From Paenibacillus sp. FSL R7-0345 (GTDB taxonomy: Bacteria; Bacillota; Bacilli; Paenibacillales; Paenibacillaceae): a stretch of DNA of 64,000 nucleotides. Where the stretch lies: contig NZ_CP152002.1 in NCBI RefSeq assembly GCF_038595055.1, forward strand, positions 6,162,001 through 6,226,000, given 5' to 3'. Positions 44,457 through 51,809 of this stretch are shown in pieces (within the stretch, counting starts at the first letter, position 1; each line of letters starts with the position of its first letter). The notes below the pieces were generated by a model, which was not told the origin of the DNA, did not search any database, and saw nothing but the letters and a program-made list of their open reading frames with translations. The translations under genes and the position numbers were made by a program.

Positions 44457-45344
44457 TTAGCCCTGATAGCTGTCCCGCCAGTGCAGGAGCTTGCGTTCGA
44501 TGACGCGGAATAAGGAATCAATCAGCTTGCCGACAATAGCAAAAATAATGATGCCTACAAAAATGACTTCCGTATTGGAATTCTGCTTGGCTTCATTAAT
44601 CAGAAACCCTACTCCGGAAGAAGAGCCGATAAGTTCAGCAACAACCAGGCCGATCCAGGCCACGGCCATTGAAAGACGCAACCCGAGCAAAATGCCGGGC
44701 AGCGCAGCCGGCAGAATCAGCCGGCGCAGCTTCTGCAGCGGTCCGAAGCCAAGCACTCTGGCTACCTCAAACAACTTGTTGTCCACGCCCCGGATGCCCA
44801 TAAAGGTGTTGATGTACAGCGGGAAGAAGGCGCCGCTCAAAATGATAGCCACCTTCGACACCTCGCCGAAGCCGAACCAGAGGATAATCAGCGGCGCAAT
44901 GGCCAGATGCGGAACCAGCCGCAGCACCTGGACACTGGGGTCAAGCAGATACTCCGCTTTGCGGAACAGACCGGTCAATATGCCGAGCAGCAGGCCGAGA
45001 ATTCCGCCTATCACATAGCCGAGCCCGGCCCGGCCGATGCTCACCCCGAGGTGATGGAGCAGCTCGCCGCTGGCCGCAAGTCCGGCAAAAGCCGACAAAA
45101 TCGACCAGGGTGTCGGCAGAAACTCCGGCGAGATCCAGCCTGCACTCCCGCCGAGCTGCCACAGTGCAATAACTGCCGCCGGTATGGCGGCCCCGGCTGC
45201 CCAGTCGGACAGAAGTATCTTCGTCCGGAGAGAGTATGGCTTTTTTCGCTTGTTAGACGCAGATACAGGTGCTGTTCCGGTGTAATCATGTGCTTCCCTT
45301 ACGCTTTTAGCTGACTTAACAATCATTTCGATCCCGTTGCTCAT
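44457..45344 (-). CDS. ABC transporter permease, SsuC-like (1)
   Basis: The protein has 295 residues; start ATG 45344 is about ten bases from AGGAGG, while the ATG nearer to that site is too close. It has six hydrophobic segments and the EAA-like loop GVDNKLFEVARVLGFGPLQKLRRLILPAALP, which contacts the ATPase. This matches SsuC/TauC-type permeases. Extended basic N-terminus (SNKRKKPYSLRTK). It lies 14 bp after the second permease gene, so the transporter uses two non-identical permeases. Confidence 0.92.
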   Translation of the reverse strand: MSNGIEMIVKSAKSVREAHDYTGTAPVSASNKRKKPYSLRTKILLSDWAAGAAIPAAVIALWQLGGSAGWISPEFLPTPWSILSAFAGLAASGELLHHLGVSIGRAGLGYVIGGILGLLLGILTGLFRKAEYLLDPSVQVLRLVPHLAIAPLIILWFGFGEVSKVAIILSGAFFPLYINTFMGIRGVDNKLFEVARVLGFGPLQKLRRLILPAALPGILLGLRLSMAVAWIGLVVAELIGSSSGVGFLINEAKQNSNTEVIFVGIIIFAIVGKLIDSLFRVIERKLLHWRDSYQG

Positions 45345-45358
45345 GCTGTACATTCCTC

Positions 45359-46162
45359 CTATCCTTGATAGCTGTCCTTCCATCTCAGCAGCCGCCGTTC
45401 AATCAGACGGACAACCGTATCACTCAGCAGCCCCGCAGCGGCAAACACAATAATTCCGACAAATACGACTGGCGTATCAGCAAACTGGCGGGCATCCGAC
45501 ATCATGTAGCCGATGCCTGAGGTGGAGGCGATCAGTTCAGCCACAACCAGCCCCAGCCAGGATAATCCCAGCGACAGGCGTACACCGAGCATAATGTTCG
45601 GCACCGCCGCCGGAAGCACCAGCCGGAGAACCTGCTGCATCTTGCTGAAGCCGAGTACCTTGGATACTTCAAACAGCTTGTTGTCCGTACCGCGGATGCC
45701 CATGAAGGTGTTAATATAGACCGGGAAGAACGCGCCTTTTGCGATCAGCAGCACTTTCGATTCCTCGCCGATTCCGAACCAGAGAATAAACAGCGGTACA
45801 ACCGCAAGGCTGGGAATCATCCTGATCATCTGCAGCGACGGGTCCAGCAGCCGCTCCGATCTGCGGAACAGTCCGACCAGAATGCCCAGCAGCAGCCCCA
45901 GTCCCCCGCCGAGCAGAAATCCGGAGAAGGCCCGCACGGCGCTGACCCGGAAATGGCTCCACAGATCGCCGCTTACGGCCAGTGAAAGGAACGACTGGGT
46001 AATGGTGTAAGGTGTCGGAAACAGCATTTCTGACAAAATCCCGTAATGGCCCAGCAGCTGCCACGCAATCAGCAGGCTTCCCGGCAGTAGCAGGCCGAGT
46101 CCGGCAATAACCGCTTTTCCGGGTTTACCTGCTGCACCTGCGGCCACAGCCTGGTTGCTCAT
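45359..46162 (-). CDS. ABC transporter permease, SsuC-like (2)
   Basis: The 267-residue inner-membrane protein has six hydrophobic segments. The cytoplasmic coupling loop GTDNKLFEVSKVLGFSKMQ is followed by QVLRLVLPAAVPNIMLG. It is closely related to the permease downstream (same C-terminal ERRLLxWxDSYQG ending), so the pair arose by duplication and probably form a heterodimer. It follows the ATPase gene after 96 bp. Confidence 0.93.
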   Translation of the reverse strand: MSNQAVAAGAAGKPGKAVIAGLGLLLPGSLLIAWQLLGHYGILSEMLFPTPYTITQSFLSLAVSGDLWSHFRVSAVRAFSGFLLGGGLGLLLGILVGLFRRSERLLDPSLQMIRMIPSLAVVPLFILWFGIGEESKVLLIAKGAFFPVYINTFMGIRGTDNKLFEVSKVLGFSKMQQVLRLVLPAAVPNIMLGVRLSLGLSWLGLVVAELIASTSGIGYMMSDARQFADTPVVFVGIIVFAAAGLLSDTVVRLIERRLLRWKDSYQG

Positions 46163-46258
46163 ATAATTGCCCCCTTAAATTATATTTACAATTCGCATTG
46201 TTTAAGTCGGATATATGACGGCAATAATACCTATTATTCAAATAATAAAGCCTGTGTC

Positions 46259-47035
46259 CTAAATCCCTGCCCCGTCCGTCAATTCCAGCTCCTCCACCTT
46301 CTCAAAATAATTAAGCACCCTTAGGCGCAGCTCCTGAAAGGAGGTTGTAGTCTTCTTGCGCGGATAGGGGAGATCAATCGGCACAATTTTACGGATTTTG
46401 CCCGGTCTCGGCTCCAGAATAACCACCCTTCCTCCAAGATAGACTGCTTCATCAATATCATGTGTCACAAAAATCATCGTGGTCCGGTTCTTCCGCCAGA
46501 TATCCAGCAGCACCGTCTGCATATGGGCCCGGGTAAAAGCGTCCAGTGCACCAAACGGCTCATCGAGCAGCAAAATCTTCGGATTCCGCAGTAGCGCCCG
46601 GGCAATTGCCACCCGCTGGGCCATTCCTCCTGAGAGCTCACGGGGATACGCTTTTTCAAAGCCGTTCAGCTTCACCAGCTCAATCAGCTCATCTACCTTC
46701 TGCCGGACATCCGGCCGGCTGAGCGGCAGATCCGAGGCAATATTCTTCTCAACGGTAAGCCAGGGAAACAGCCGGTGCTCCTGAAAAATAAACCCTTTAT
46801 CAATCCCCGGACCGCCAATCCGCTCCCCCTCCAGCGTCACACTGCCGGTATAGCCTGTATCGAGTCCGGCGACGATGCGCAGCAGCGTGCTTTTACCGCA
46901 GCCGCTCGGGCCGATCACGGTGACGAACTCCCCCTGCTGCACATCCAGATTCACCTCATGCAATGCCTTTACCTGTCCTCCGGCGGTGTCAAAGCTCTTG
47001 TTCAGCTGCGCAATGGACAGCATGACCTCTCCCAT
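46259..47035 (-). CDS. ABC transporter ATP-binding protein, SsuB-like
   Basis: The 258-residue ATPase has Walker A GPSGCGKSTLL, Q-loop FIFQEHRLFPW, signature LSGGMAQRVAIARAL, Walker B ILLLDEPFGALD and switch FVTHDIDEAVYL. The sequence is of the nitrate/sulfonate/taurine importer class. Start ATG 47035 follows AAGGAGG. It is the first gene of the operon (ATPase, two permeases, flavoprotein, ferredoxin, binding protein) and has its own promoter and leader hairpin. Confidence 0.94.
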   Translation of the reverse strand: MGEVMLSIAQLNKSFDTAGGQVKALHEVNLDVQQGEFVTVIGPSGCGKSTLLRIVAGLDTGYTGSVTLEGERIGGPGIDKGFIFQEHRLFPWLTVEKNIASDLPLSRPDVRQKVDELIELVKLNGFEKAYPRELSGGMAQRVAIARALLRNPKILLLDEPFGALDAFTRAHMQTVLLDIWRKNRTTMIFVTHDIDEAVYLGGRVVILEPRPGKIRKIVPIDLPYPRKKTTTSFQELRLRVLNYFEKVEELELTDGAGI

Positions 47036-47081
47036 CTCTGCTCCTCCTTATGGTTCGCTGGTATACAAACTGGTATACAAA

Positions 47082-47127
47082 AAAAACAGAGGGACCTCGC
47101 GCTGGATAGCACGGGCACCTCTGTTTG
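47082..47127 (-). terminator. Leader terminator/attenuator of the SsuB-like operon
   Basis: On the minus strand AAACAGAGG pairs with CCTCTGTTT around a GC-rich interior, followed by eight T, inside the 5' leader and upstream of the first gene. No minus-strand gene precedes it, so it is a candidate attenuator. Confidence 0.65.
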
Positions 47128-47143
47128 TACAGTCGGCCAATGT

Positions 47144-47168
47144 AATTCAAAGTAAAACAATTTGAATT
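47144..47168. promoter_or_regulatory. Inverted repeat at the SsuB-operon transcription start
   Basis: Perfect arms AATTCAAA and TTTGAATT separated by nine bases lie just downstream of the predicted start, a position for a repressor or a leader hairpin. Confidence 0.55.
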
Positions 47169-47177
47169 TGTGCATTT

Positions 47178-47206
47178 AAAATATCACCAATCCTCAGGTC
47201 TGTCAA
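47178..47206 (-). promoter_or_regulatory. Promoter of the SsuB-like operon
   Basis: On the minus strand TTGACA, 17 bp, then TATTTT. This is a good sigma-A promoter and gives a leader of roughly 135 bases. Confidence 0.7.
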
Positions 47207-47297
47207 CAAAAAGACATCATTTAATTTGTATAGCAAAGTGCCTAACCGGGCAGAATCTGCCGGTAATCCGTTTACTCAAAAGAAACATTTACTCATA

Positions 47298-47329
47298 AAC
47301 TTACATTTTGTAAGTTGTTGTGTTATAAT
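47298..47329 (+). promoter_or_regulatory. Promoter and palindromic operator of the monooxygenase gene
   Basis: AACTTACATTTTGTAAGTT has perfect seven-base arms and covers the -35 (TTACAT, 47301-47306); the -10 TATAAT is at 47324-47329 with 17 bp spacing. TTAC-n5-GTAA is the layout bound by some HxlR-family regulators (inference). Confidence 0.65.
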
Positions 47330-47393
47330 ATTCACTATCCTATGTACAACGGACAAGCATGATAACTATTTTGAGATATAAGGGGTCTGTATT

Positions 47394-48494
47394 ATGACTA
47401 TTAACAACAACATGAAGCCGGGCATTACCCCGGCATTTGAGTTCGGCATTTATACCCTGGGCGATCTGGTGGCGGATTGCCATACCGGGCAGCAGATCAG
47501 TCCGCAGCAGCGGCTGCAGGAGGTTATTGCTGCTGCTCAGCTGGCAGACGAAGCAGGCCTTGATGTCTTTGGCGTGGGGGAGCATCACCGGCTGGATTTT
47601 GTTATCTCCTCCATGCCGGTTGTACTCGCTGCTATTGCCCAGGTGACCAAGCAGATCAAGCTGACCAGTGCGACCACTGTGCTGAGCACAGCTGATCCGG
47701 TACGGATTTTCGAGGATTTTGCCACCCTGGATCTGCTGTCCGGCGGCCGGGCGGAGATTATTAACGGGCGCGGCGCTTTTCTCGAATCCTTCCCGCTGTT
47801 CGGGTACGATCTGGAGGACTATAAGAAGCTGTTTGCCGAGAATCTGGAGCTGCTGCTGGAGCTGAACAAGCATGAGGTCGTGAACTGGAAGGGCAGCTTC
47901 CGCTCACCGCTGACCAATGCGGAGATTGCTCCCCGTCCCCTGCAGCCTAAGCTCCCGCTCTGGGTGGGAATTGGCGGCTCTCCTGAGAGTGCCGAGCAGG
48001 CCGGACGGCTGGGTATCGGAATGGCAATTGCGATTCTCAGCGGCAGTCCCGAGCCGTTCCAGAATCTTGCAGGCACTTACCGCCGCAGCGGCGCCGAGGC
48101 CGGACATGCTGCCGAAGACCTGAAGATTGCCATTACGAGCCACGGCTATATCGCCAAAACCTCGCAGCAGGCGGTCGATGAATACTACCCTTACTATTAC
48201 AGCTACCGCAACGCCATCAGCCCGAAGCCCGGACAGGAATACCGGGTTTCACGCAGCGACTTCGGCCGCTTCGTTTCCCCGGTCAATACGCTGGCTGTCG
48301 GCAGCCCGCAGCAGATCATCGAGAAGATCCTTTACCAGCATGAGCTGTTCGGCCATAACCGCTTCATGACCCAGCTCGACATCGGCGGGCTTCCCTACAG
48401 CAAAGTAGCTACCGCCATCGAACTGCTCGCCACAGAGGTTGCTCCGGTTGTGCGCCGGGAAATCGCCAAAAAGAACAGTTCTGCCGGGCACTAA
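47394..48494 (+). CDS. LLM-class flavin-dependent monooxygenase
   Basis: The 366-residue luciferase-like barrel protein has DVFGVGEHHRLDFVISS near the N-terminus, LTSATTVLSTADPVRIFEDFATLDLLSGGRAEI in the centre and PLWVGIGGSPESAEQAGRLG, all typical of flavin-dependent two-component oxygenases (the first and second quoted segments show the FMNH2-binding face). It is divergent from the organosulfur-type ABC operon, so C-S bond cleavage of the imported compound is plausible but unproven; no flavin reductase gene is adjacent. Confidence 0.9.
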   Translation: MTINNNMKPGITPAFEFGIYTLGDLVADCHTGQQISPQQRLQEVIAAAQLADEAGLDVFGVGEHHRLDFVISSMPVVLAAIAQVTKQIKLTSATTVLSTADPVRIFEDFATLDLLSGGRAEIINGRGAFLESFPLFGYDLEDYKKLFAENLELLLELNKHEVVNWKGSFRSPLTNAEIAPRPLQPKLPLWVGIGGSPESAEQAGRLGIGMAIAILSGSPEPFQNLAGTYRRSGAEAGHAAEDLKIAITSHGYIAKTSQQAVDEYYPYYYSYRNAISPKPGQEYRVSRSDFGRFVSPVNTLAVGSPQQIIEKILYQHELFGHNRFMTQLDIGGLPYSKVATAIELLATEVAPVVRREIAKKNSSAGH

Positions 48495-48525
48495 TCTACG
48501 CCCCCATCCTAAATTAAGCTTACTA

Positions 48526-48567
48526 AAAAAGCTGCATTGTCCACCTTACTGGACAGCGCAGCTTTTT
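48526..48567 (+). terminator. Bidirectional terminator
   Basis: AAAAAGCTGC...GTCC pairs with GGAC...GCAGCTTTTT between the convergent monooxygenase and Rgg-like genes. Confidence 0.88.
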
Positions 48568-48600
48568 CTTTTTGCATATATAACATGATAGTCACCACAC

Positions 48601-49467
48601 TTAGATCCCTTCCACCAGATGCCCGCGGCATACCTTCAGCAGCGCCTGATAACTGTCTTCGAACTCCAGCTGTTTGAGGATATTCAGATAGGATATCAGC
48701 TCAGCCGTGCTATCCTTCCGTTTCAGGCAGAGCAATGTAAGCTCATAGTAGACCTGAGTAATAATTTTATCGTACAGCAGATGGGTTTTATCGGCTAACG
48801 GGAGCGCTTGTTCAAGAAATTGCAGGCCCTGCTCATAGCGGCGTTCCTTGAGGCACAGAATCGAGAGGTTCTGCAGCAGATGCTGCTGGACCGTCCTGCT
48901 CTCGGGAAAAGACTGGTATCGGTCAAATTCCTTCGCCCCTCTGAGGCCAAAAAATACGGCATCGCTGCAGCTGAGCGTAAACAGAAAATTGTTCAGCAGC
49001 TTGAACTCGTAAAGGTACCATCTGTCCACACCAAGTAAATACGGTTTGATATACGCGGCAATTTCAGGCAATGTCCTGATTTCATCCGCCTGCTGATGCT
49101 GAATCAGCACCCCCTGGCCAAGCAGATACAGATGGTAGTAGGCTTCAGTCTTTGTAGACTCATACATGAGGCGGCACTCCCGGCTGACCGCCCTGACACA
49201 TTCAAAATCATACCGGTTGCCCGCCTCAGTCAGGCTCAGATGCAGCGTCCGCTTCAGTTGGGGAGCGTTGTCCTGATGCAGAAACAGCAGCTCCTCCAGC
49301 GACATCTCCAGCTTGTCCAGCAGCAGAATCAGCTTGTCATAACCGGGATAATAATGCCCGCTTTCAAAACGCGAGAGATTGGAGCGGCTCATGATGCCAC
49401 CGGCCAGTACGGCCTGTTTAATTCCTTTTGACCTGCGGATCTGTCCGACCGTTTTGCCAAGAATCAT
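48601..49467 (-). CDS. Rgg/MutR-like transcriptional regulator
   Basis: The protein has 288 residues from ATG 49467 (GGAGGAGG upstream). A Cro/CI helix-turn-helix spans about residues 5-60 (GQIRRSKGIKQAVLAGGIMS, then RSNLSRFESGHYYPG). The rest is all-helical, TPR-like, with WYLYEFKLLNNFLF and QHLLQNLSILCLKERRYEQG, as in Rgg/MutR regulators that bind short peptides. It is divergent from the MFS gene, which it probably controls. No peptide pheromone gene was recognised nearby. Confidence 0.82.
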   Translation of the reverse strand: MILGKTVGQIRRSKGIKQAVLAGGIMSRSNLSRFESGHYYPGYDKLILLLDKLEMSLEELLFLHQDNAPQLKRTLHLSLTEAGNRYDFECVRAVSRECRLMYESTKTEAYYHLYLLGQGVLIQHQQADEIRTLPEIAAYIKPYLLGVDRWYLYEFKLLNNFLFTLSCSDAVFFGLRGAKEFDRYQSFPESRTVQQHLLQNLSILCLKERRYEQGLQFLEQALPLADKTHLLYDKIITQVYYELTLLCLKRKDSTAELISYLNILKQLEFEDSYQALLKVCRGHLVEGI

Positions 49468-49577
49468 TGCTCGCCTCCTCCGCCCCGTGTGAGTATCCGG
49501 CACATTTTTAATGAATATTTTCCATTATATGCTACACTCGGCGCAAAGAAAATACACCTTTCAGGGGGAAAATAACG

Positions 49578-50852
49578 ATGAATTTACTTGCAGCACGACA
49601 GCTGAACAGCAGGGTGTGGAATATTCTGGCGGGGACTCTTTTTACGAGAACGGCCCTGTTCATGAGCGTTCCTTATCTGTCTATTTTTCTGATGAGTCAA
49701 AAGCATATCCCGCTCCTGCTCACCAGTCTGATCCTCGCGGTTAATCCGCTGGCGGGTGTCGCTTTCAGCTGGCTCGGGGGTGCAATCGCCGATAAACTGC
49801 CGCTGCACAAAATCCTTCTGTACACGCCCCTAGTCTGGGGCACGGTGTTCATTCTGTTTTATTTTGCCGGCGGCTTCTGGAGCTTTCTGGTGCTGAACGC
49901 GCTGAACGGCTTGTGCTATTCTCTCTTCGAACCAGCCAGCAAAAAGATGCTGTCCACTGAGTCCCTCCCGGAGCATCGTCTGCTCGTATTCAACCTGCGC
50001 TACACGGCGATTAACGTCGGCTGTTTTGCCGGTCCTCTGCTCAGTCTGCTGTTTAATATGAAAATGACCCTGTTCCCCTACGTCATCCTCGGCATCATGT
50101 ATATTCTGTACGGCGCTTCCACGTCATACTTTTTCCGCAAGACTCCCGCTGCAGCTAATGCCCCTATTCCTGTTCAGATTAAAAGCGTCCGCAGCCTGCA
50201 GGCCCTCTCCGTGATCCGCAAAGATCATGTATACCTGCTGCTGGTGGCAGGCATGAGCTTTTCCTATTTCGGCTATTCGCAGCTAAACAGTACGGTCTCT
50301 CAGTTTCTGTCGAACACTGCCATGCCCGCGGATGGTACCCGGTTATACTCTATTTTGTTGTCGGCCAACGCCATTGTCATTCTGGCTGCCCAGTTCGCCG
50401 TGCTGCGCCTGATATCCGGCTGGAATCCGTTCAACGTGGTGCTGCTCAGCAATCTGCTGATCGGACTGAGCTTTCTGTTCTTCCTCTTTCCTGCTGCTTA
50501 CCTTCCGCTGCTGCTGTTCATTATTGTGTTCAGTCTGGGTGAGCTGCTGATCGGCGCGCGGTTTGATGCCCTGGTGGATGAGCTTTCTTGTGCGGAAAAT
50601 AAAGGCCTCTACTTCGGCTGTACGGAGATTGTGAAGCTGGGGACGATCAGCGGCCCGGTTGTCGGGGGCAGTCTGCTGGGGCTGTTCGGTTTCCAGACGG
50701 CCTGGCCTGTCTTCGGGCTGCTGGCGGTAATCACACTGGCCGGTGCGGGACTGATCCGGGCGGCGGGGATGAAGCATCTGCGTTCGCGGACTACAGTAAA
50801 ATCCGGGGCCACTCCGGCTGCTCGGCCGAATCAAGAGCATAAATGCCTCTGA
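49578..50852 (+). CDS. MFS transporter
   Basis: The 424-residue protein has about 12 hydrophobic segments. GGAIADKLPLHKILL is the loop 2-3 motif of major-facilitator exporters, and a longer loop lies near residues 190-210. It is likely a drug or metabolite exporter under control of the adjacent Rgg-like gene. The last ten or so codons (ARPNQEHKCL) are made of the first unit of repeat array 2, so the repeat has replaced or extended the native C-terminus. The start ATG follows CAGGGGG. Confidence 0.9.
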   Translation: MNLLAARQLNSRVWNILAGTLFTRTALFMSVPYLSIFLMSQKHIPLLLTSLILAVNPLAGVAFSWLGGAIADKLPLHKILLYTPLVWGTVFILFYFAGGFWSFLVLNALNGLCYSLFEPASKKMLSTESLPEHRLLVFNLRYTAINVGCFAGPLLSLLFNMKMTLFPYVILGIMYILYGASTSYFFRKTPAAANAPIPVQIKSVRSLQALSVIRKDHVYLLLVAGMSFSYFGYSQLNSTVSQFLSNTAMPADGTRLYSILLSANAIVILAAQFAVLRLISGWNPFNVVLLSNLLIGLSFLFFLFPAAYLPLLLFIIVFSLGELLIGARFDALVDELSCAENKGLYFGCTEIVKLGTISGPVVGGSLLGLFGFQTAWPVFGLLAVITLAGAGLIRAAGMKHLRSRTTVKSGATPAARPNQEHKCL

Positions 50853-51388
50853 TTTCGCCTTTCCCGGCCAGCCGGGCTAAATCAAGGGCATAATTGCCTC
50901 TGATTTCGCCTATTCCAGCCAGCCGGGCCGAATCAAGGGCATAAATGCCTCTGATTTCGCCCATCCCGGTCAGTCGGCCCGAATCAAGGGCATAATTGCC
51001 TCTGATTTCGCCCATCCCGGCCAGCCGGGCCGAATCAAGAGCATAAATGCCTCTGATTTCGCCTTTCCCGGCCAGCCGGGCCGAATCAAGAGCATAAATG
51101 CCTCTGATTTCGCCCATCCCGGCCAGCCGGGCCGAATCAAGGGCATAAATGCCTCTGATTTCGCCTTTCCCGGCCAGCCGGGCCGAATCAAGGGCATAAA
51201 TGCCTCTGATTTCGCCTTTCCCGGCCAGCCGGGCCGAATCAAGGGCATAAATGCCTCTGATTTCGCCCATCCCGGCCTACTGGGCCGAATCAAGGGCATA
51301 AATGCCTCTGATTTCGCCCATCCCGACCAGGCGGGCCGAATCAAGGGCATAATTGCCTCTGATTTCGCCTTTCCCGGCCAGCCGCCAG
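50822..51388. repeat. 51-bp tandem repeat array 2 (about 11 copies)
   Basis: AATCAAG recurs every 51 bp from 50829 to 51339. Each unit holds GGCATAAATGCC and a CCCGGC-n2-GCCGGG hairpin flanked by TGATTTCG and CGAATCA. Stem and loop vary (CCCGGTCAGTCGG, CCCGGCCTACTGGG) mostly keeping pairing. The core AAATGCCTCTGATTTCG is shared with array 1 at 19.9-20.3 kb. The array begins inside the end of the MFS gene and runs into a C tract. Confidence 0.95.
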
Positions 51389-51409
51389 CCCCCCCCCCCC
51401 CCCCCCCCC
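51389..51409. repeat. Poly-C tract of 21 bases
   Basis: An uninterrupted run of 21 C directly follows the last unit of array 2. The remaining sequence up to 51519 holds no gene. Confidence 0.9.
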
Positions 51410-51519
51410 GCCAAATATTGCCCTCTATCCCACGGCAGGCTCCTCCTACTTTTGTCCTGATTCTCAGGTCGGAGAGGATAATACTGTCCGGAAGCAATTT
51501 CCACGCTTTTTTTCCAGTC

Positions 51520-51549
51520 AAAAAAAGGCCCCGGGATCTCCCGGGGACC
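51520..51549 (-). terminator. Terminator of the TIR-like unit
   Basis: On the minus strand GGTCCCCGGGA pairs with TCCCGGGGCC and is followed by seven T, downstream of the small gene at 51579. Confidence 0.93.
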
Positions 51550-51578
51550 TGAATGGACTGTTCTGTTTCCAGCTTCAA

Positions 51579-51806
51579 TTAAGCAAATGATGGCTTCTTG
51601 TTATCAACCTTGCCGCTGACCAGCTTCTTGTACTCCTCATCCCCGCCGTTAACCGACGGTGCGAGGTAGACGTGATCAGTTGACGCAGACGGCTTGGCGG
51701 TACGGCCGGCGTTCTTCCTGCCTTTGCTGCGGCTTGTGCCTGAGCTACCGCCTGCGGTCCGGCGGACAGCACCTGAAAGACTGACTACACCCTTCATATT
51801 CTTCAT
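51579..51806 (-). CDS. Small basic protein, unknown, paired with TIR-like gene
   Basis: The 75-residue protein was not recognised. It is Lys/Arg/Ser/Gly-rich in residues 15-40 (RRTAGGSSGTSRSKGRKNAG) and has a less basic C-terminal part, HVYLAPSVNGGDEEYKKLVSG. No membrane segment is present. It starts three bases after the stop of the TIR-like gene and is followed by a strong terminator, so both form one operon. It could be a regulator, inhibitor or co-factor of the TIR-like protein (inference only). The start lies within the end of the upstream message with AGGGGAC as a weak site. Confidence 0.6.
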   Translation of the reverse strand: MKNMKGVVSLSGAVRRTAGGSSGTSRSKGRKNAGRTAKPSASTDHVYLAPSVNGGDEEYKKLVSGKVDNKKPSFA

Positions 51807-51809
51807 GCT

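Noticed and set aside
49468..49744. Small peptide pheromone gene for the Rgg-like regulator, including the 77-codon frame from 49511
   Set aside because: That frame overlaps the MFS start in another frame and lacks a secreted-peptide pattern.
50791..51578. Repetitive 160-200 residue reading frames (GEIRG...YALDSA pattern) in array 2
   Set aside because: Same artefact of a 51-bp unit; frames run through the poly-C tract and lack start signals.
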